From: Actinomycetales bacterium
GTDB taxonomy: Bacteria; Actinomycetota; Actinomycetes; Actinomycetales; Dermatophilaceae
Direction of reading: 5' to 3'
NCBI GenBank assembly: GCA_016710645.1
Contig: JADJVI010000049.1
Location: 1 to 14,217 of the forward strand
DNA: 14,217 bases
The notes under the pieces: model-generated
Databases searched by the model: none
Told to the model about the DNA's origin: nothing
The model's input: the letters and a program-made list of their open reading frames with translations, nothing else
Made by a program: the position numbers and the translations under genes
Shown here: positions 1 through 7,465 of the stretch, piece after piece
How the letters are laid out: the number at the start of each line of letters is the position of its first letter
How positions within the stretch are numbered: position 1 is the first letter of the stretch

Positions 1-175
1 GGCTCACCTTGTTGGCCAGGTCGATGAGGTCATCGGTCGAGTCGCCCATCGCCGAGACCACGACACACACGTCGTGGCCGGCCTGCTTCGTCTGGACGAT
101 GCGACGCGCCACGCGCTTGACGCCTTCGGCATCAGCGACCGACGATCCACCGTACTTCTGGACGATGAGGCTCAC
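1..175 (-). CDS. lysC: Aspartate kinase, N-terminal 58 codons (cut by window edge)
   Basis: Aspartokinase phosphorylates L-aspartate to open the lysine/threonine/methionine (and diaminopimelate) pathway in the cytoplasm. Translating the minus strand from the GTG at 175-173 gives VSLIVQKYGGSSVADAEG, then ...VVSAMGDSTDDLIDLANKVS. The KYGGSSVA segment (residues 7-14) is the nucleotide/substrate-binding signature of the amino-acid kinase fold, and VVSAMGDSTDDL is the usual second block. The start is supported by a GGGAG Shine-Dalgarno seven bases upstream. Only the beginning is present; the catalytic remainder and ACT domains lie beyond base 1. The gene sits 164 bp downstream of the DUF5063 stop on the same strand, so it may have its own promoter. 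The reading frame is intact as far as it goes. Confidence 0.93.
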   Translation of the reverse strand, partial: MSLIVQKYGGSSVADAEGVKRVARRIVQTKQAGHDVCVVVSAMGDSTDDLIDLANKVS

Positions 176-339
176 GACAGGGCTCCCGCGGGGACTGGTC
201 AGGGACCCCGAAAGCTTATCCACGGCATACCGGAGCCTGGTTTGTGCCTCACATGCCGAGACGCGCGGCTCACATCGTGAGACCCCACGCACCCGACAGA
301 CCACAAGACACCACGGCGCGGTATGCCGTGCCCGTCACC
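176..339. other. Intergenic region between DUF5063 stop and lysC start
   Basis: No gene is visible in this 164-bp gap. It holds two copies of the window-wide motif in opposite orientations (223-232 and 319-328) and should contain the lysC promoter. I found no convincing -35/-10 pair. Confidence 0.6.
312..330 (-). terminator. Small hairpin carrying the iterated motif after the DUF5063 gene
   Basis: CACGGC (312-317) pairs with GCCGTG (325-330) around a 7-base loop, starting 10 bases past the DUF5063 stop codon at 340-342. The right half of the hairpin belongs to the motif copy CGGTATGCCG at 319-328. The stem is only 6 bp and has no U-tract, so terminator function is tentative. Confidence 0.35.
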
Positions 340-925
340 TCACGGGTGCAGGGCCTCGAACTCGGCGTCGGCCACGACCTCGTCGTCGGCGTCGAGCCGC
401 AGGTGAGCGAGGATCGACTGGAGCACCCGCAATGACGCTGCGGCGCGTTCGCCCCAAGTCGACAGGTAGGAGAACTGCCACCACCAGAGCGCCTCGACCC
501 GGCGGCCGACGTCGGCAATGCCGCAGCCTGTAGGAGAGCGCCAGGGAGGATCCCGGTGGATGTCGTTGGAGAGCATCCCTTGGTAGGCTCGGCGGCGGTG
601 ACCGGGTCGACCACTGACGTCGGCGTAGTGCGTCGATGACCTCGAAGAGGTTGGCGAGGTTGTCGCGCAGCACTCGACGTCGGCGTCGGGGCCCGGGTCG
701 GCCTCGGGCCGGTCGACCAACACGACGTCCTGGATGGCGCCCAACCGGGATCCGGCGAGCAGCAGTTGCCCGGTGGCCAGCAACAACACGGGGATGGCGA
801 TGTCGGGCGAGCCGCCGGAGGCAACCTCGGCGACGGCGCCGAGATAGGCCGGGTCTGGGCTGCGGTCTCGTCGGCGAAGGCGGCGGGCCTCCCTCTCAGC
901 TGATCGGCACGATCCGGTCGGGCAT
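340..925 (-). CDS. DUF5063 domain-containing protein, interrupted by several frameshifts
   Basis: This protein has no assigned function. It matches my memory of the DUF5063 family, which in actinobacteria commonly sits between recR and lysC, exactly as here. Conserved-looking blocks appear in order but in changing frames: AYLGAVAEVASGG, then SPDIAIPVLLLATGQLLLAG and SRLGAIQDVVLVDR, then LRDNLANLFEVID, then VDPVTAAEPTKG, then RVEALWWWQFSYLSTWGER and ILAHLRLDADDEVVADAEF up to the TGA at 340. The likely start is the ATG at 925-923 (MPDRIVPIS), preceded by GGAGG about ten bases upstream and abutting or overlapping the end of recR. At least six one-base shifts are needed to read through (for example near 897, 850, 675, 630 and 595). 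Because neighbouring recR has the same kind of damage, I read these as sequence errors, not decay. Expected length is about 190-195 aa. Confidence 0.78.
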
Positions 926-929
926 GGAC

Positions 930-1530
930 GGTGCGCCTCCTTCGGGCGCTCGACCAAGGTCACCCCTCGTTAGCGTATTCCGGGGATCCACCGACCGGCG
1001 GCCCGATGCAGTACGCGCGTCCACGCCGCTCACCCGAGCCCGGAAGCAGGGTGCGTGAGAGATAGGTGGCCGTCGCCTCGCCGGCGATCCCATGGGGTCA
1101 GTGGCGATGATGACCTCCGGTCACCGGGCCGTCGGCCAGGCGGGCCATAAGCTGCGCGGGTGCGCAGGTCGCCGGGCCCGACACCAATCCATCGGCGAGA
1201 TGGCCCCGCCGAGCGGCCGTGGTAGAGCCCGCGGAACTCCCGAAATGCGCTCAATGGGCGACACGTCCACCCAGGTTCCTCGACGTCGCAGATCGCGCTC
1301 CGGTCGCGTCGCGAGTCGCCGCACATCCGGCACAGATCGGCCTCGGCGACATTGCCGCACTCCCGGCAGAACCGGATCTTGGCCTTGACCTCGCTAAGCA
1401 CCTCGACCAGCCGGCTCACATCGGCGGCGTCGGCCTGCAGGTGGAAGGCGATGCGCTGGGCGCTCTTGGGGCCGATCCCGGGCAGCCGCCCAAGTTCGTC
1501 GATGAGGTCCTGCACGATGCCTTCGAACAC
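930..1530 (-). CDS. recR: Recombination mediator protein RecR, interrupted by frameshifts
   Basis: RecR works with RecF and RecO to load RecA at gaps during recombinational repair. The first 80 or so residues are intact from the GTG at 1530: MFEGIVQDLIDELGRLPGIG contains the helix-hairpin-helix start, followed by PKSAQRIAFHL. A four-cysteine zinc finger comes next (FCREC ... LCRMC). The Toprim domain is present but split over frames: ICDVEEP, REFRGLYH, LGGAISPMD, GVGPGDLRTR, LMARLADGPVT, IIATDP, GEATATYLSRTLL and a degraded PVGG..EYA.EVTLGRA..G near 930-985. The total span of about 600 bp equals the usual ~199 aa. The exact stop is obscured by an indel next to the DUF5063 start; the end given is approximate. 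Frameshifts lie near 1265, 1235, 1185, 1150, 1110, 1090 and 960. An inactive RecR is possible, but errors fit better. Confidence 0.88.
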
Positions 1531-1685
1531 CCCAGCAGACTACGGGGCGCCGCCGACATCGGCTCGGACGCCGCCCTCCCCGCGCCCGCGTGTGTCGCTG
1601 CGGCTCTCGATGGCGCGGGAAGGCGACGCCCCTCAAGAGCCCGGTATGCCGGGTAGCCGCCGCCAGCCCGGTTGTCGCTCGCTGC
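1531..1685. other. Intergenic region between ADP-ribosylglycohydrolase stop and recR start
   Basis: This 155-bp gap holds no ORF and no trace of ybaB/ebfC, the gene usually found immediately upstream of recR. It contains one motif copy (1642-1651) inside a short palindrome. A recR promoter may lie here, but no clear -10 element is visible in this GC-rich stretch. Confidence 0.55.
1640..1653 (-). terminator. Short motif-based palindrome after the ADP-ribosylglycohydrolase gene
   Basis: CCCGG-TATG-CCGGG forms a 5-bp stem with a 4-base loop, 33 bases past the TAA at 1688-1686. It contains the decamer CGGTATGCCG (1642-1651). The position matches the other gene-end copies of the motif. The stem is weak, so terminator activity is only suggested. 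Confidence 0.3.
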
Positions 1686-2664
1686 TTATCCGAGCGTCGC
1701 GAGGAGGGGGTCGACGAGGTCACGCCCGCGCAGTGCGTCCCGCCACCGCTGCGGTATGCCGTGCTCCCCCACAACCAGCCCCGCGATCCCTCGGCGATGC
1801 ACGCCGTGGTGTCGGTGTCGTCGCCCAGTGCGATGGCCCGCCGAACAACCGTTTCGTAGTCCAGCGGCTGCTCCGGCCGGGGGAGCCCGGCCGGGCAATA
1901 GCGCCGGTGAGAGCGTGAGCGCTGCCCGCAGGCTGTCGACGACGTAGCCGGTGCCGCGATCAGCCCACCTGGCCGTCGGCGGGGACGAGGACGTCGAGCT
2001 CGGCGCGCTCGGGTGACCCCGCGGCATACCGGTTCTCGAAGGCTTCCCGCGCGTCCTGCCACGCGCGGTCGACGGCAGCGCCGTCGAGGATGCGCCGCGC
2101 CCACAGGCAATAGACGGCGCAAGCGACCTGGCTGCGCAGGTGACCGTGGGTCACCGCCGACTGGGCGAAGGCGTCTTTGATGAGTTGGGCGTCGTCAGCG
2201 GCGTGTGGGCCGAAGATCAGCGGCAGCACCCGCATCAGTGACCCGTTGCCATTGGCCCGCGCGTCGGTGGCACCGGCGGTCGCGGCGGGCTGACCACTGC
2301 GGATCCGCGAGAGCGCCTGGTTGGTCTGGATGCCGACGTCGAAAACCCGGCTGTCGACGGCATACCGGCCCCTGGTCGAGCCAGGCGAGCAGGCCGCAAC
2401 CGAGGTCGTCGACGGCCAAGCCGCGGCAACGGATCAGCGATTCGAGCAGGACCAGCGCCTGCGCGCCGTCGTCGGACCAGGTGCCCGTCGGCACGCCACC
2501 GTGGGCGCGGTGGAAGCCGGGCGGCGGGGTCATCTCGATGGCGTGCAACGGCGGGATCTGGAGGCGTCGGGAACTCGTAGGAACCCCAAGGCATCGGCGA
2601 CGAGCAAGCCGTAAATGCCGCCCCGGATGCGGTCAGTGCTCGAGGGGATGAGGTCAGTCGGCAT
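1686..2664 (-). CDS. ADP-ribosylglycohydrolase family protein (DraG/ARH type), interrupted by frameshifts
   Basis: Members of this family remove ADP-ribose from modified proteins or nucleic acids, using a dinuclear Mg or Mn site. The start MPTDLIPSSTDRIRGGIYG (ATG at 2664-2662) lies inside the end of the acyltransferase gene, an 11-base overlap that suggests translational coupling. Family landmarks follow in order across several frames: GLLVADALG, YEF, GTWSDDGAQAL (first metal-binding aspartates), NGSLMRVLPLIFG split over a frame change near 2235, AYCLWAR-like helices, and GYVVDSLRAAL. Then come DYETVVRRAIALGDDTDTTA (the DDxDT metal motif) and GIAGLVVGEHGIPQRWRDAL, ending at the TAA at 1688-1686. 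Total length of about 325 aa is normal for the family. At least six indels break it (near 2575, 2545, 2380, 2240, 1970, 1890 and 1790). The substrate cannot be deduced from sequence. Confidence 0.85.
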
Positions 2665-3328
2665 TGGGGGCGCCGGGCGGGGAGTTGTATTCGTCAGCGC
2701 GATCTTGGCCGCTGAGCGTCGCGATGGCGTCCATGACGTCGTTGGTGAGCTCGCGCCGGGCCCGGCCCTGCGGCATACCGGTGTAGGACTCCGGGTGGAT
2801 CGGCGGACCGAAGGCGACCGAGACCTTGGCCAGCCGCGGGAACGACGCGCCGACCGGCTGGATGTTTTCGGTGCCGCGCAGGCCCACCGGCACGACGGGG
2901 ACCCCTGCGGTGAGCGCCAGCCAGGCCACACCGGTGCGGCCCCGGTAGAGCCGGCCGTCGCGCGAGCGGGTGCCCTCGGGGTAGATGCCAAAGGCCTTGC
3001 CGGCCCGCAGCGCGGCGAGCGCAACGTCGAGCGACTCCTGCGCCGCGCGGCTGGATTCGCGGTCGACGGGGATCGCGCCGACCCCCTCGAAGAAGGCTCG
3101 CTTGGCCTGCCCCACGATGCCCTCGCCGGTGAAGTAGTCGTCCTTGGCCAGGAAACTCACCTGCCGCGGCGCCACCAGCGGGATCGCGAACGAGTCGATG
3201 AACGACAGGTGGTTGCTCGCGATGATCACGCCACCGTCGCGGGGCACATTGGCCAGCCCGGTGACCCTCGGCCGATAGATGAGGTGGGTGAGCGGTTTGA
3301 GCACCGCCGACCCGACTTGGTAGATCAC
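2654..3328 (-). CDS. plsC: 1-acyl-sn-glycerol-3-phosphate acyltransferase (PlsC family)
   Basis: This enzyme transfers an acyl chain to the sn-2 position of lysophosphatidic acid at the inner face of the membrane, giving phosphatidic acid for phospholipid synthesis. The 224-aa frame is intact and shows all four family blocks: NHLSFID with the catalytic HX4D pair (H40, D45), FFEGVGAIPVDR (79-90), YPEGTRSRDG (116-125) and VPVVPVGLRG (143-152). The start is GTG at 3328-3326 and overlaps the dnaX stop by four bases (GTGA), with GGAGG just upstream, so it is likely translated from the dnaX mRNA. It encodes one copy of the iterated DNA motif as TGMP (2771-2780). Other acyltransferases of the same superfamily cannot be excluded; the exact substrate is inferred from the family. 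Confidence 0.93.
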   Translation of the reverse strand: MIYQVGSAVLKPLTHLIYRPRVTGLANVPRDGGVIIASNHLSFIDSFAIPLVAPRQVSFLAKDDYFTGEGIVGQAKRAFFEGVGAIPVDRESSRAAQESLDVALAALRAGKAFGIYPEGTRSRDGRLYRGRTGVAWLALTAGVPVVPVGLRGTENIQPVGASFPRLAKVSVAFGPPIHPESYTGMPQGRARRELTNDVMDAIATLSGQDRADEYNSPPGAPNAD

Positions 3329-5740
3329 CGCCCACCTCCGTTGCCATCGCCGTCGTCGACGATCCGTCCGCCGAGCAGGCGCTCGATGACCGCCTGGCCC
3401 ATCTCGAGGTCAGGAGTGACGTCTTCGTCGTCGAAGCTCACCTCGGCCGCGTCGGGATCGTCCTGGGGCTGGGTCGACGGCGCGCCAGCACCTCCGGGCG
3501 CAGCTCGGTCGGCCCCGGTATGCCGTGCGCCGGGTCGGTGCCGCTCCTCCAGCGAGCGGCGAGTGGCGGCCTTGGCCCGGGCGAGTTCCTCGCGCACGTT
3601 GTGGGCCGCAGCATGGGCCGCCGCGGTGTTGGCCTCGCGCGCGGCCGCGATCTCGTTGATCGGCTCGGCGGTCGTGCGGGTCCGGAGGCGACGCTGCGAA
3701 CTCAGGAGCCAAAGGCGCGGCCGAAGCCGTCGACGCCGCAGGACCTGGCATGGGGGCGGGATCCGAATGCGCGGACGGGGCGGCTCGTTCCGAGACTGGC
3801 GGGGTGGGCGACGAGGGCGCCCCTGGTTCAGCGGGTTCGGACGCCGCGGACCACGCCGGCTGCTCCGATGGCGGCGGGGCAACCTCGGGTGCGGGGCCAG
3901 AAGGCGCCGTCGGCATCGTCTCCTCAAGAGGCGACCCGGTGGGCTGCGCTGACCCTGACGAGTGCGCAGGCGCCGGAGCGGACGTCGGGGCCGGCGCGGC
4001 GGCGGCGGGCTGGTCGTGCGGGGCTGCCACCCCCTCGACCATGACATCGAGGCCGATCTCGTCGATGAGCGCCTGGCGGACGACCTCGGCGTGATTGCCC
4101 GCCCGGAAGGTGTTGGTGAGGCCCACCGTGGCGATGCCGAGCACGAGGCGCTGCCCGTCGTAGTCGAGCACCGAGGCATGTTGCGAGACGAAGGTCCACG
4201 TCACCCGGCGCCGAGTGAAGATCCGGCCGAGCACTTCGGGCCAGACCCGCCGGATGCCGACGATGTCGAGGTCGGGCGGGGGGGTGACCACTTCGACGAC
4301 CTCGACGTGCGGGATCGCCTCGCGTGATGTGGGCGACAGCTGGGCGTGCACCGGAGCGGGGGGTGGGATTGGCACATGCTGCCCAGCCGGCGCCTGATGG
4401 ACGGCCGGAGCTTGATGCGCGGCTGGTGACTGATCCGCCGTGGGCGCAAGTTGTGCCGGCGGCGGCGGGACGATCGGCCGCGGGGCGGACTCGGCGACCG
4501 CGCGCGTGAGCGTGGGCGGCATACCGGGTCGTTGCAGTGCAGCTGCCACCTCGGGCGAGTGCGCCGCCGAGCCGGACGCCGCGAGATCGAGGCGACGTTC
4601 GATGCGGTCCAGCCGTGCGGCATACCCCTGCTCTCCCGAGGCGGCTGGGAGCAGGACGCGCGCGCAGATCAATTCCAACTGCAGCCGCGGGGAGGTCGCT
4701 CCGGTCATCTCGGTGATGCCGGTGCTGACGATGTCGGCCGCGCGGGACAGCTCACCGGGGCCGAAGCGGGACTGCTGGCCGCGCATCCGGTCGAGCTGGT
4801 CTTCGGGCACGCCGCGCAGCACCTGGGCGGCACCATCGGGCACGGCGGCGACGATGATGAGGTCGCGCAACCGCTCCAGCAGGTCCATCGCGAAGCGTCG
4901 CGGGTCGTGGCCAGACTCGATGACCTTGTCGATCTGGCCGAAGACCGCGGCAGAGTCGCGGGCGGCGATGGCGTCGATGGTGGCATCGAGCAACTCGACG
5001 CTCGTGAAACCGAGCAGCGACGCCGCGCCCTCGTAGGTCAGCCCCTCCGGCCCCGAGCCGGCGATGAGCTGATCGAGCACCGACAGCGAGTCACGCACCG
5101 ACCCCCCGCCGGCCCGGGTGACGAAGCCCAGCACCCCCGGCGCGACCGCCACCTGCTCCTGAGCGCACAGGCTCTCCAGGTAGGCCGTGAGCTTGGCCGG
5201 CGGCACCAGCCGGAAGGGGTAGTGATGGGTGCGCGAGCGGATCGTGCCGATGACCTTCTCGGGCTCGGTCGTCGCGAAGACGAACTTCACGTGCTCGGGC
5301 GGCTCTTCGACGATCTTGAGCAGGGCGTTGAAGCCCTGCGGGGTGACCATGTGAGCCTCGTCGATGATGTAGACCTTGAAGCGACTCTGCGCCGGACCAT
5401 AGGACGCGCGCTCGCGCAGATCGCGGGCGTCGTCGACACCACCATGGCTGGCCGCGTCGATCTCGATGACGTCGACGCTGCCAGGGCCACCGCGCGCGAG
5501 CGCCACACACGACTCGCACGTGCCGCATGGCGTGGGCGTCGGTCCTTGCTCGCAGTTGAGGCAGCGGGCGAGGATGCGGGCGCTGGTCGTCTTGCCGCAG
5601 CCCCGCGGCCCGGAGAAGAGATAGGCGTGCCCGACCCGCTGGGTGCGCAGCGCCTGCATGAGCGGCTCGGTGACGTGCTCCTGGCCGATGACGTCGGCGA
5701 ACGTCTCGGGTCGGTAGCGCCGGTACAGAGCGGTGGTCAC
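3325..5740 (-). CDS. dnaX: DNA polymerase III subunit gamma/tau, one frameshift near the 3' end
   Basis: Tau is the AAA+ ATPase of the clamp loader and tethers polymerase III cores at the fork. Numbering from the upstream TTG at 5749, the N-terminal part has the P-loop GPRGCGKTT (47-55), a Zn module with C66, C75, C78 and C81, Walker B IIDEAH (128-133), FATTEPEKV and IRSRTHHYPF. Oligomerisation helices follow, then a Pro/Ala-rich linker (HQAPAVHQAP), a conserved C-terminal domain (IRRVWPEVLGRIF ... VLGIATVGLTNTFR) and another low-complexity tail. The frame opened at the start runs on to 3410, but family-like C-terminal sequence (EPINEIAAAREANTA ... DLEMGQAVIERLLGG) is in another frame and ends at 3325; the shift is near 3675-3690. 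I prefer the GTG at 5740 (MTTALYRRYRPETF), which matches usual family starts. The TTG at 5749 is an alternative. Confidence 0.96.
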
Positions 5741-5818
5741 GCCCCCCAACCTAGTGGGGAGGGGCGACAGCCGGTATGCCGTCCACAGCCGGATGCGCCG
5801 ACCGTCGCCAGCAGTCCG
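5741..5818. promoter_or_regulatory. Short gap upstream of dnaX with a start-proximal hairpin and a motif copy
   Basis: This 78-bp gap carries one motif copy, CGGTATGCCG at 5772-5781, 38 bases past the stop of the secreted-protein gene. A 5-bp stem (CCCCA 5744-5748 with TGGGG 5755-5759) lies over the dnaX ribosome-binding region in the mRNA. No 4.5S RNA or tRNA is present, although one is often found near dnaX in Gram-positive bacteria. Any dnaX promoter must lie here or within the upstream gene. Confidence 0.35.
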
Positions 5819-6583
5819 TCAGGCCGCAACGAACGAGCACGACGGCGCCGAGATCCCGATGTCGTTGGCGTTGGTGGTGCAGGTGTTGTCGGTGTAGGTC
5901 GCGCCCGTGTCGGTGCCGAAGGTCCACTCATAGCGCCATTGATAGTTGGCCTGTGTCGCGACGGTGATCGTGGCGGAGATGGTGCCGTGGCCGGGCGCCG
6001 AAGCCGCCGGCGCCGCGACTTGGTTGCCGACCTGGGTCTTCACGCCGGTGTCGGCGTTGACGAGGTATGCCGTGAGGTACTGCGCGCGGAACCAGCACCC
6101 GACGAACGAGTAGGTGAAGCTGAAGGTGTACTTCCCCTTGGGCAGGCAGAAGATCTTCGAGGTGTAGGACACTGTCGTGTTGGCCTGCAACGGGTCGCCA
6201 CCGAAGCCGATCGTCACTGCGCCCACCGCAGTGCCCGCGCTACACGTCGTTTGACCGCTCTTGCACCCTGCTGTCGCCCCGGGGGTCCAGTTAGGGCTGC
6301 GGAATACGTGCGTGTCACTGCCCGCCATGAACTTCGCCGTCGTCGGCGATGTCGCCCCGGTCCACCCGTTGCCGAAGCTGTTGGTCGTGGTGTTCCACGT
6401 CGTGCCGGTGCCGAAGTTGAGCGCTCCGGTCGACGCGGTCAGGTCACTGCACGTCGTCGTGCACACACTGGACGCGAAGGCCGGTGTGCCCGCAGCGGCC
6501 ACGATGACCGGCACGGCCCAGGCAGTGCCCTTGGCAACCGTGCGTCGATGAACGAGACGTCGCGATTCCCCCATGGCGGTCAT
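5819..6583 (-). CDS. Tat-type secreted, cysteine-rich protein of unknown function
   Basis: I do not recognise a family. The 254-aa protein opens with a basic stretch and HRRTVAKG (residues 12-19), matching the twin-arginine pattern RRxΦxK. A hydrophobic segment (AWAVPVIVAAAG) and a probable signal-peptidase site after TPAFA (residue 37) follow. The mature part is rich in Thr, Ser, Gly and aromatic residues and has eight cysteines (41, 45, 107, 114, 146, 163, 235 and 249), an even number compatible with four disulfides. Alternating hydrophobic/Thr segments suggest an all-beta fold, possibly binding a surface ligand. Two starts are possible: ATG at 6583 or ATG at 6574, the latter with an AGGA-like site at better spacing. 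It is transcribed away from the ABC operon through a shared AT-rich region. It encodes one motif copy as TAY (6064-6072). Confidence 0.75.
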   Translation of the reverse strand: MTAMGESRRLVHRRTVAKGTAWAVPVIVAAAGTPAFASSVCTTTCSDLTASTGALNFGTGTTWNTTTNSFGNGWTGATSPTTAKFMAGSDTHVFRSPNWTPGATAGCKSGQTTCSAGTAVGAVTIGFGGDPLQANTTVSYTSKIFCLPKGKYTFSFTYSFVGCWFRAQYLTAYLVNADTGVKTQVGNQVAAPAASAPGHGTISATITVATQANYQWRYEWTFGTDTGATYTDNTCTTNANDIGISAPSCSFVAA

Positions 6584-6744
6584 CCTAACCAGACGGGCAC
6601 ATGTTAAACATTGTCGCGAAAGGCTTGAGGGTGCCTTGGGGCAAATGACAGTATTTATGACGGTTAATGCTGGAATGTAGAATTTATCCGATTATTGCAC
6701 CCGACGAGGCGAGCCCACCCGCCCGGCGGGGGATGATGGCCAGT
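6584..6744. promoter_or_regulatory. AT-rich divergent promoter region with a small palindrome
   Basis: This is the only clearly AT-rich stretch in the window. It separates the minus-strand secreted-protein gene from the plus-strand ABC operon, so both promoters should lie here. ATGTT-A-AACAT at 6601-6611 is a 5-bp inverted repeat close to the secreted-protein start and could be an operator. A weak minus-strand -10 (TAACAT) overlaps it. Confidence 0.5.
6655..6683 (+). promoter_or_regulatory. Candidate housekeeping promoter of the ABC operon
   Basis: TAGAAT (6678-6683) matches the -10 consensus at five of six positions. TTATGA (6655-6660) stands 17 bases upstream and is a poor -35. The distance to the proposed start at 6745 is about 60 bases. 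It rests on consensus matching alone. Confidence 0.35.
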
Positions 6745-7434
6745 ATGCCGTCCTCTCCCGCCGACCCCTCCCTCCCCTCCGGCGCGCCGGCCGCCGCTGG
6801 CGCTGACGTCCTGCAGGCCGATGGAGTGACCAAGCAGGTCGACGGCGCCTGGCTGTTACATCCCACTGACCTGGTCGCGGGGCCAGGCGAGTGCGTCGTC
6901 GTCCGCGGCCCGAACGGCACCGGCAAGACCACGCTGCTGCGCATCGTCGCCGGGCTCCTCGCTCCCACGGCCGGCACGGTCACCTATCGCGGGCGACCCG
7001 TCGATGACCGCGACCCAGCCACCCGCGCAGCCCTCGCGGCGCTGGTCGGTGCGCCGACGGCATACCGGGATCTCACGGTGACCGACCACCTGGTCCTTGT
7101 CGACGCGACCTGGGGAGGCGACCCCGCCGGATGCGATGCACGGGCCGCCGAAATGCTTGAGTCGCTCGAAATCGCCCACCTAGCAACGCGATTCCCGTAT
7201 GAGCTGTCGTCAGGACAACAGCAGCTATTCCATCTCGCGCTGTTCCTGCAGCGACCCGCCAGGGTGCTGGTCCTCGACGAACCCGAGCAGCGCCTCGACC
7301 CGCACAAGCGCGCCATCCTCACCGACATCCTTTCGGCCAGAACCGAATCCGGCCAGACTCTCGTCATCGCCACCCATGACGAGGGCCTGTCCGACGCCCT
7401 GGCCGACTACGTCCTGGAGCTGGCGGCATGGTGA
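6745..7434 (+). CDS. ABC transporter ATP-binding protein
   Basis: This cytoplasmic ATPase powers a membrane partner, almost certainly the next gene. The 229-aa protein has Walker A GPNGTGKTT (55-63), signature LSSGQ (154-158) followed by QQ, Walker B VLVLDEP (174-180), D-loop residues RLD (183-185) and switch histidine H211 in IATHD. The Q-loop position near VGAPTAYRDLTV (101-112) seems to lack the usual glutamine. Frame-compatible ATGs exist at 6667, 6733, 6736 and 6745. The first would sit inside the promoter region. I chose 6745 because GGGGG at 6728-6732 is then correctly spaced. That ATG lies inside a copy of the iterated motif (GTATGCCG, 6743-6750). The small size and fold resemble CcmA-like or ABC-2 exporter ATPases; the substrate is unknown. 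Confidence 0.9.
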   Translation: MPSSPADPSLPSGAPAAAGADVLQADGVTKQVDGAWLLHPTDLVAGPGECVVVRGPNGTGKTTLLRIVAGLLAPTAGTVTYRGRPVDDRDPATRAALAALVGAPTAYRDLTVTDHLVLVDATWGGDPAGCDARAAEMLESLEIAHLATRFPYELSSGQQQLFHLALFLQRPARVLVLDEPEQRLDPHKRAILTDILSARTESGQTLVIATHDEGLSDALADYVLELAAW

Positions 7435-7465
7435 CGCCGTGCGACCTCCGTCGCGAGCACCGCCG

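Noticed and set aside
3660..3700. Programmed -1 frameshift producing gamma and tau
   Set aside because: No slippery heptamer is seen, the shift needed is +1 or -2, and the position is far downstream of where gamma normally ends.
2615..3952. A 445-codon plus-strand open frame opposite plsC and dnaX
   Set aside because: It is antisense to two well-recognised genes, is Arg/Gly-rich with no family features, and is typical of shadow frames in GC-rich DNA.
5741..5818. 4.5S RNA (ffs) or tRNA gene upstream of dnaX
   Set aside because: The gap is only 78 bp and shows no SRP Alu/S-domain core or cloverleaf.
4451..6607. A 718-codon plus-strand open frame
   Set aside because: It runs antisense through dnaX and the secreted-protein gene; the composition is that of a GC-rich shadow frame and no domain is visible.
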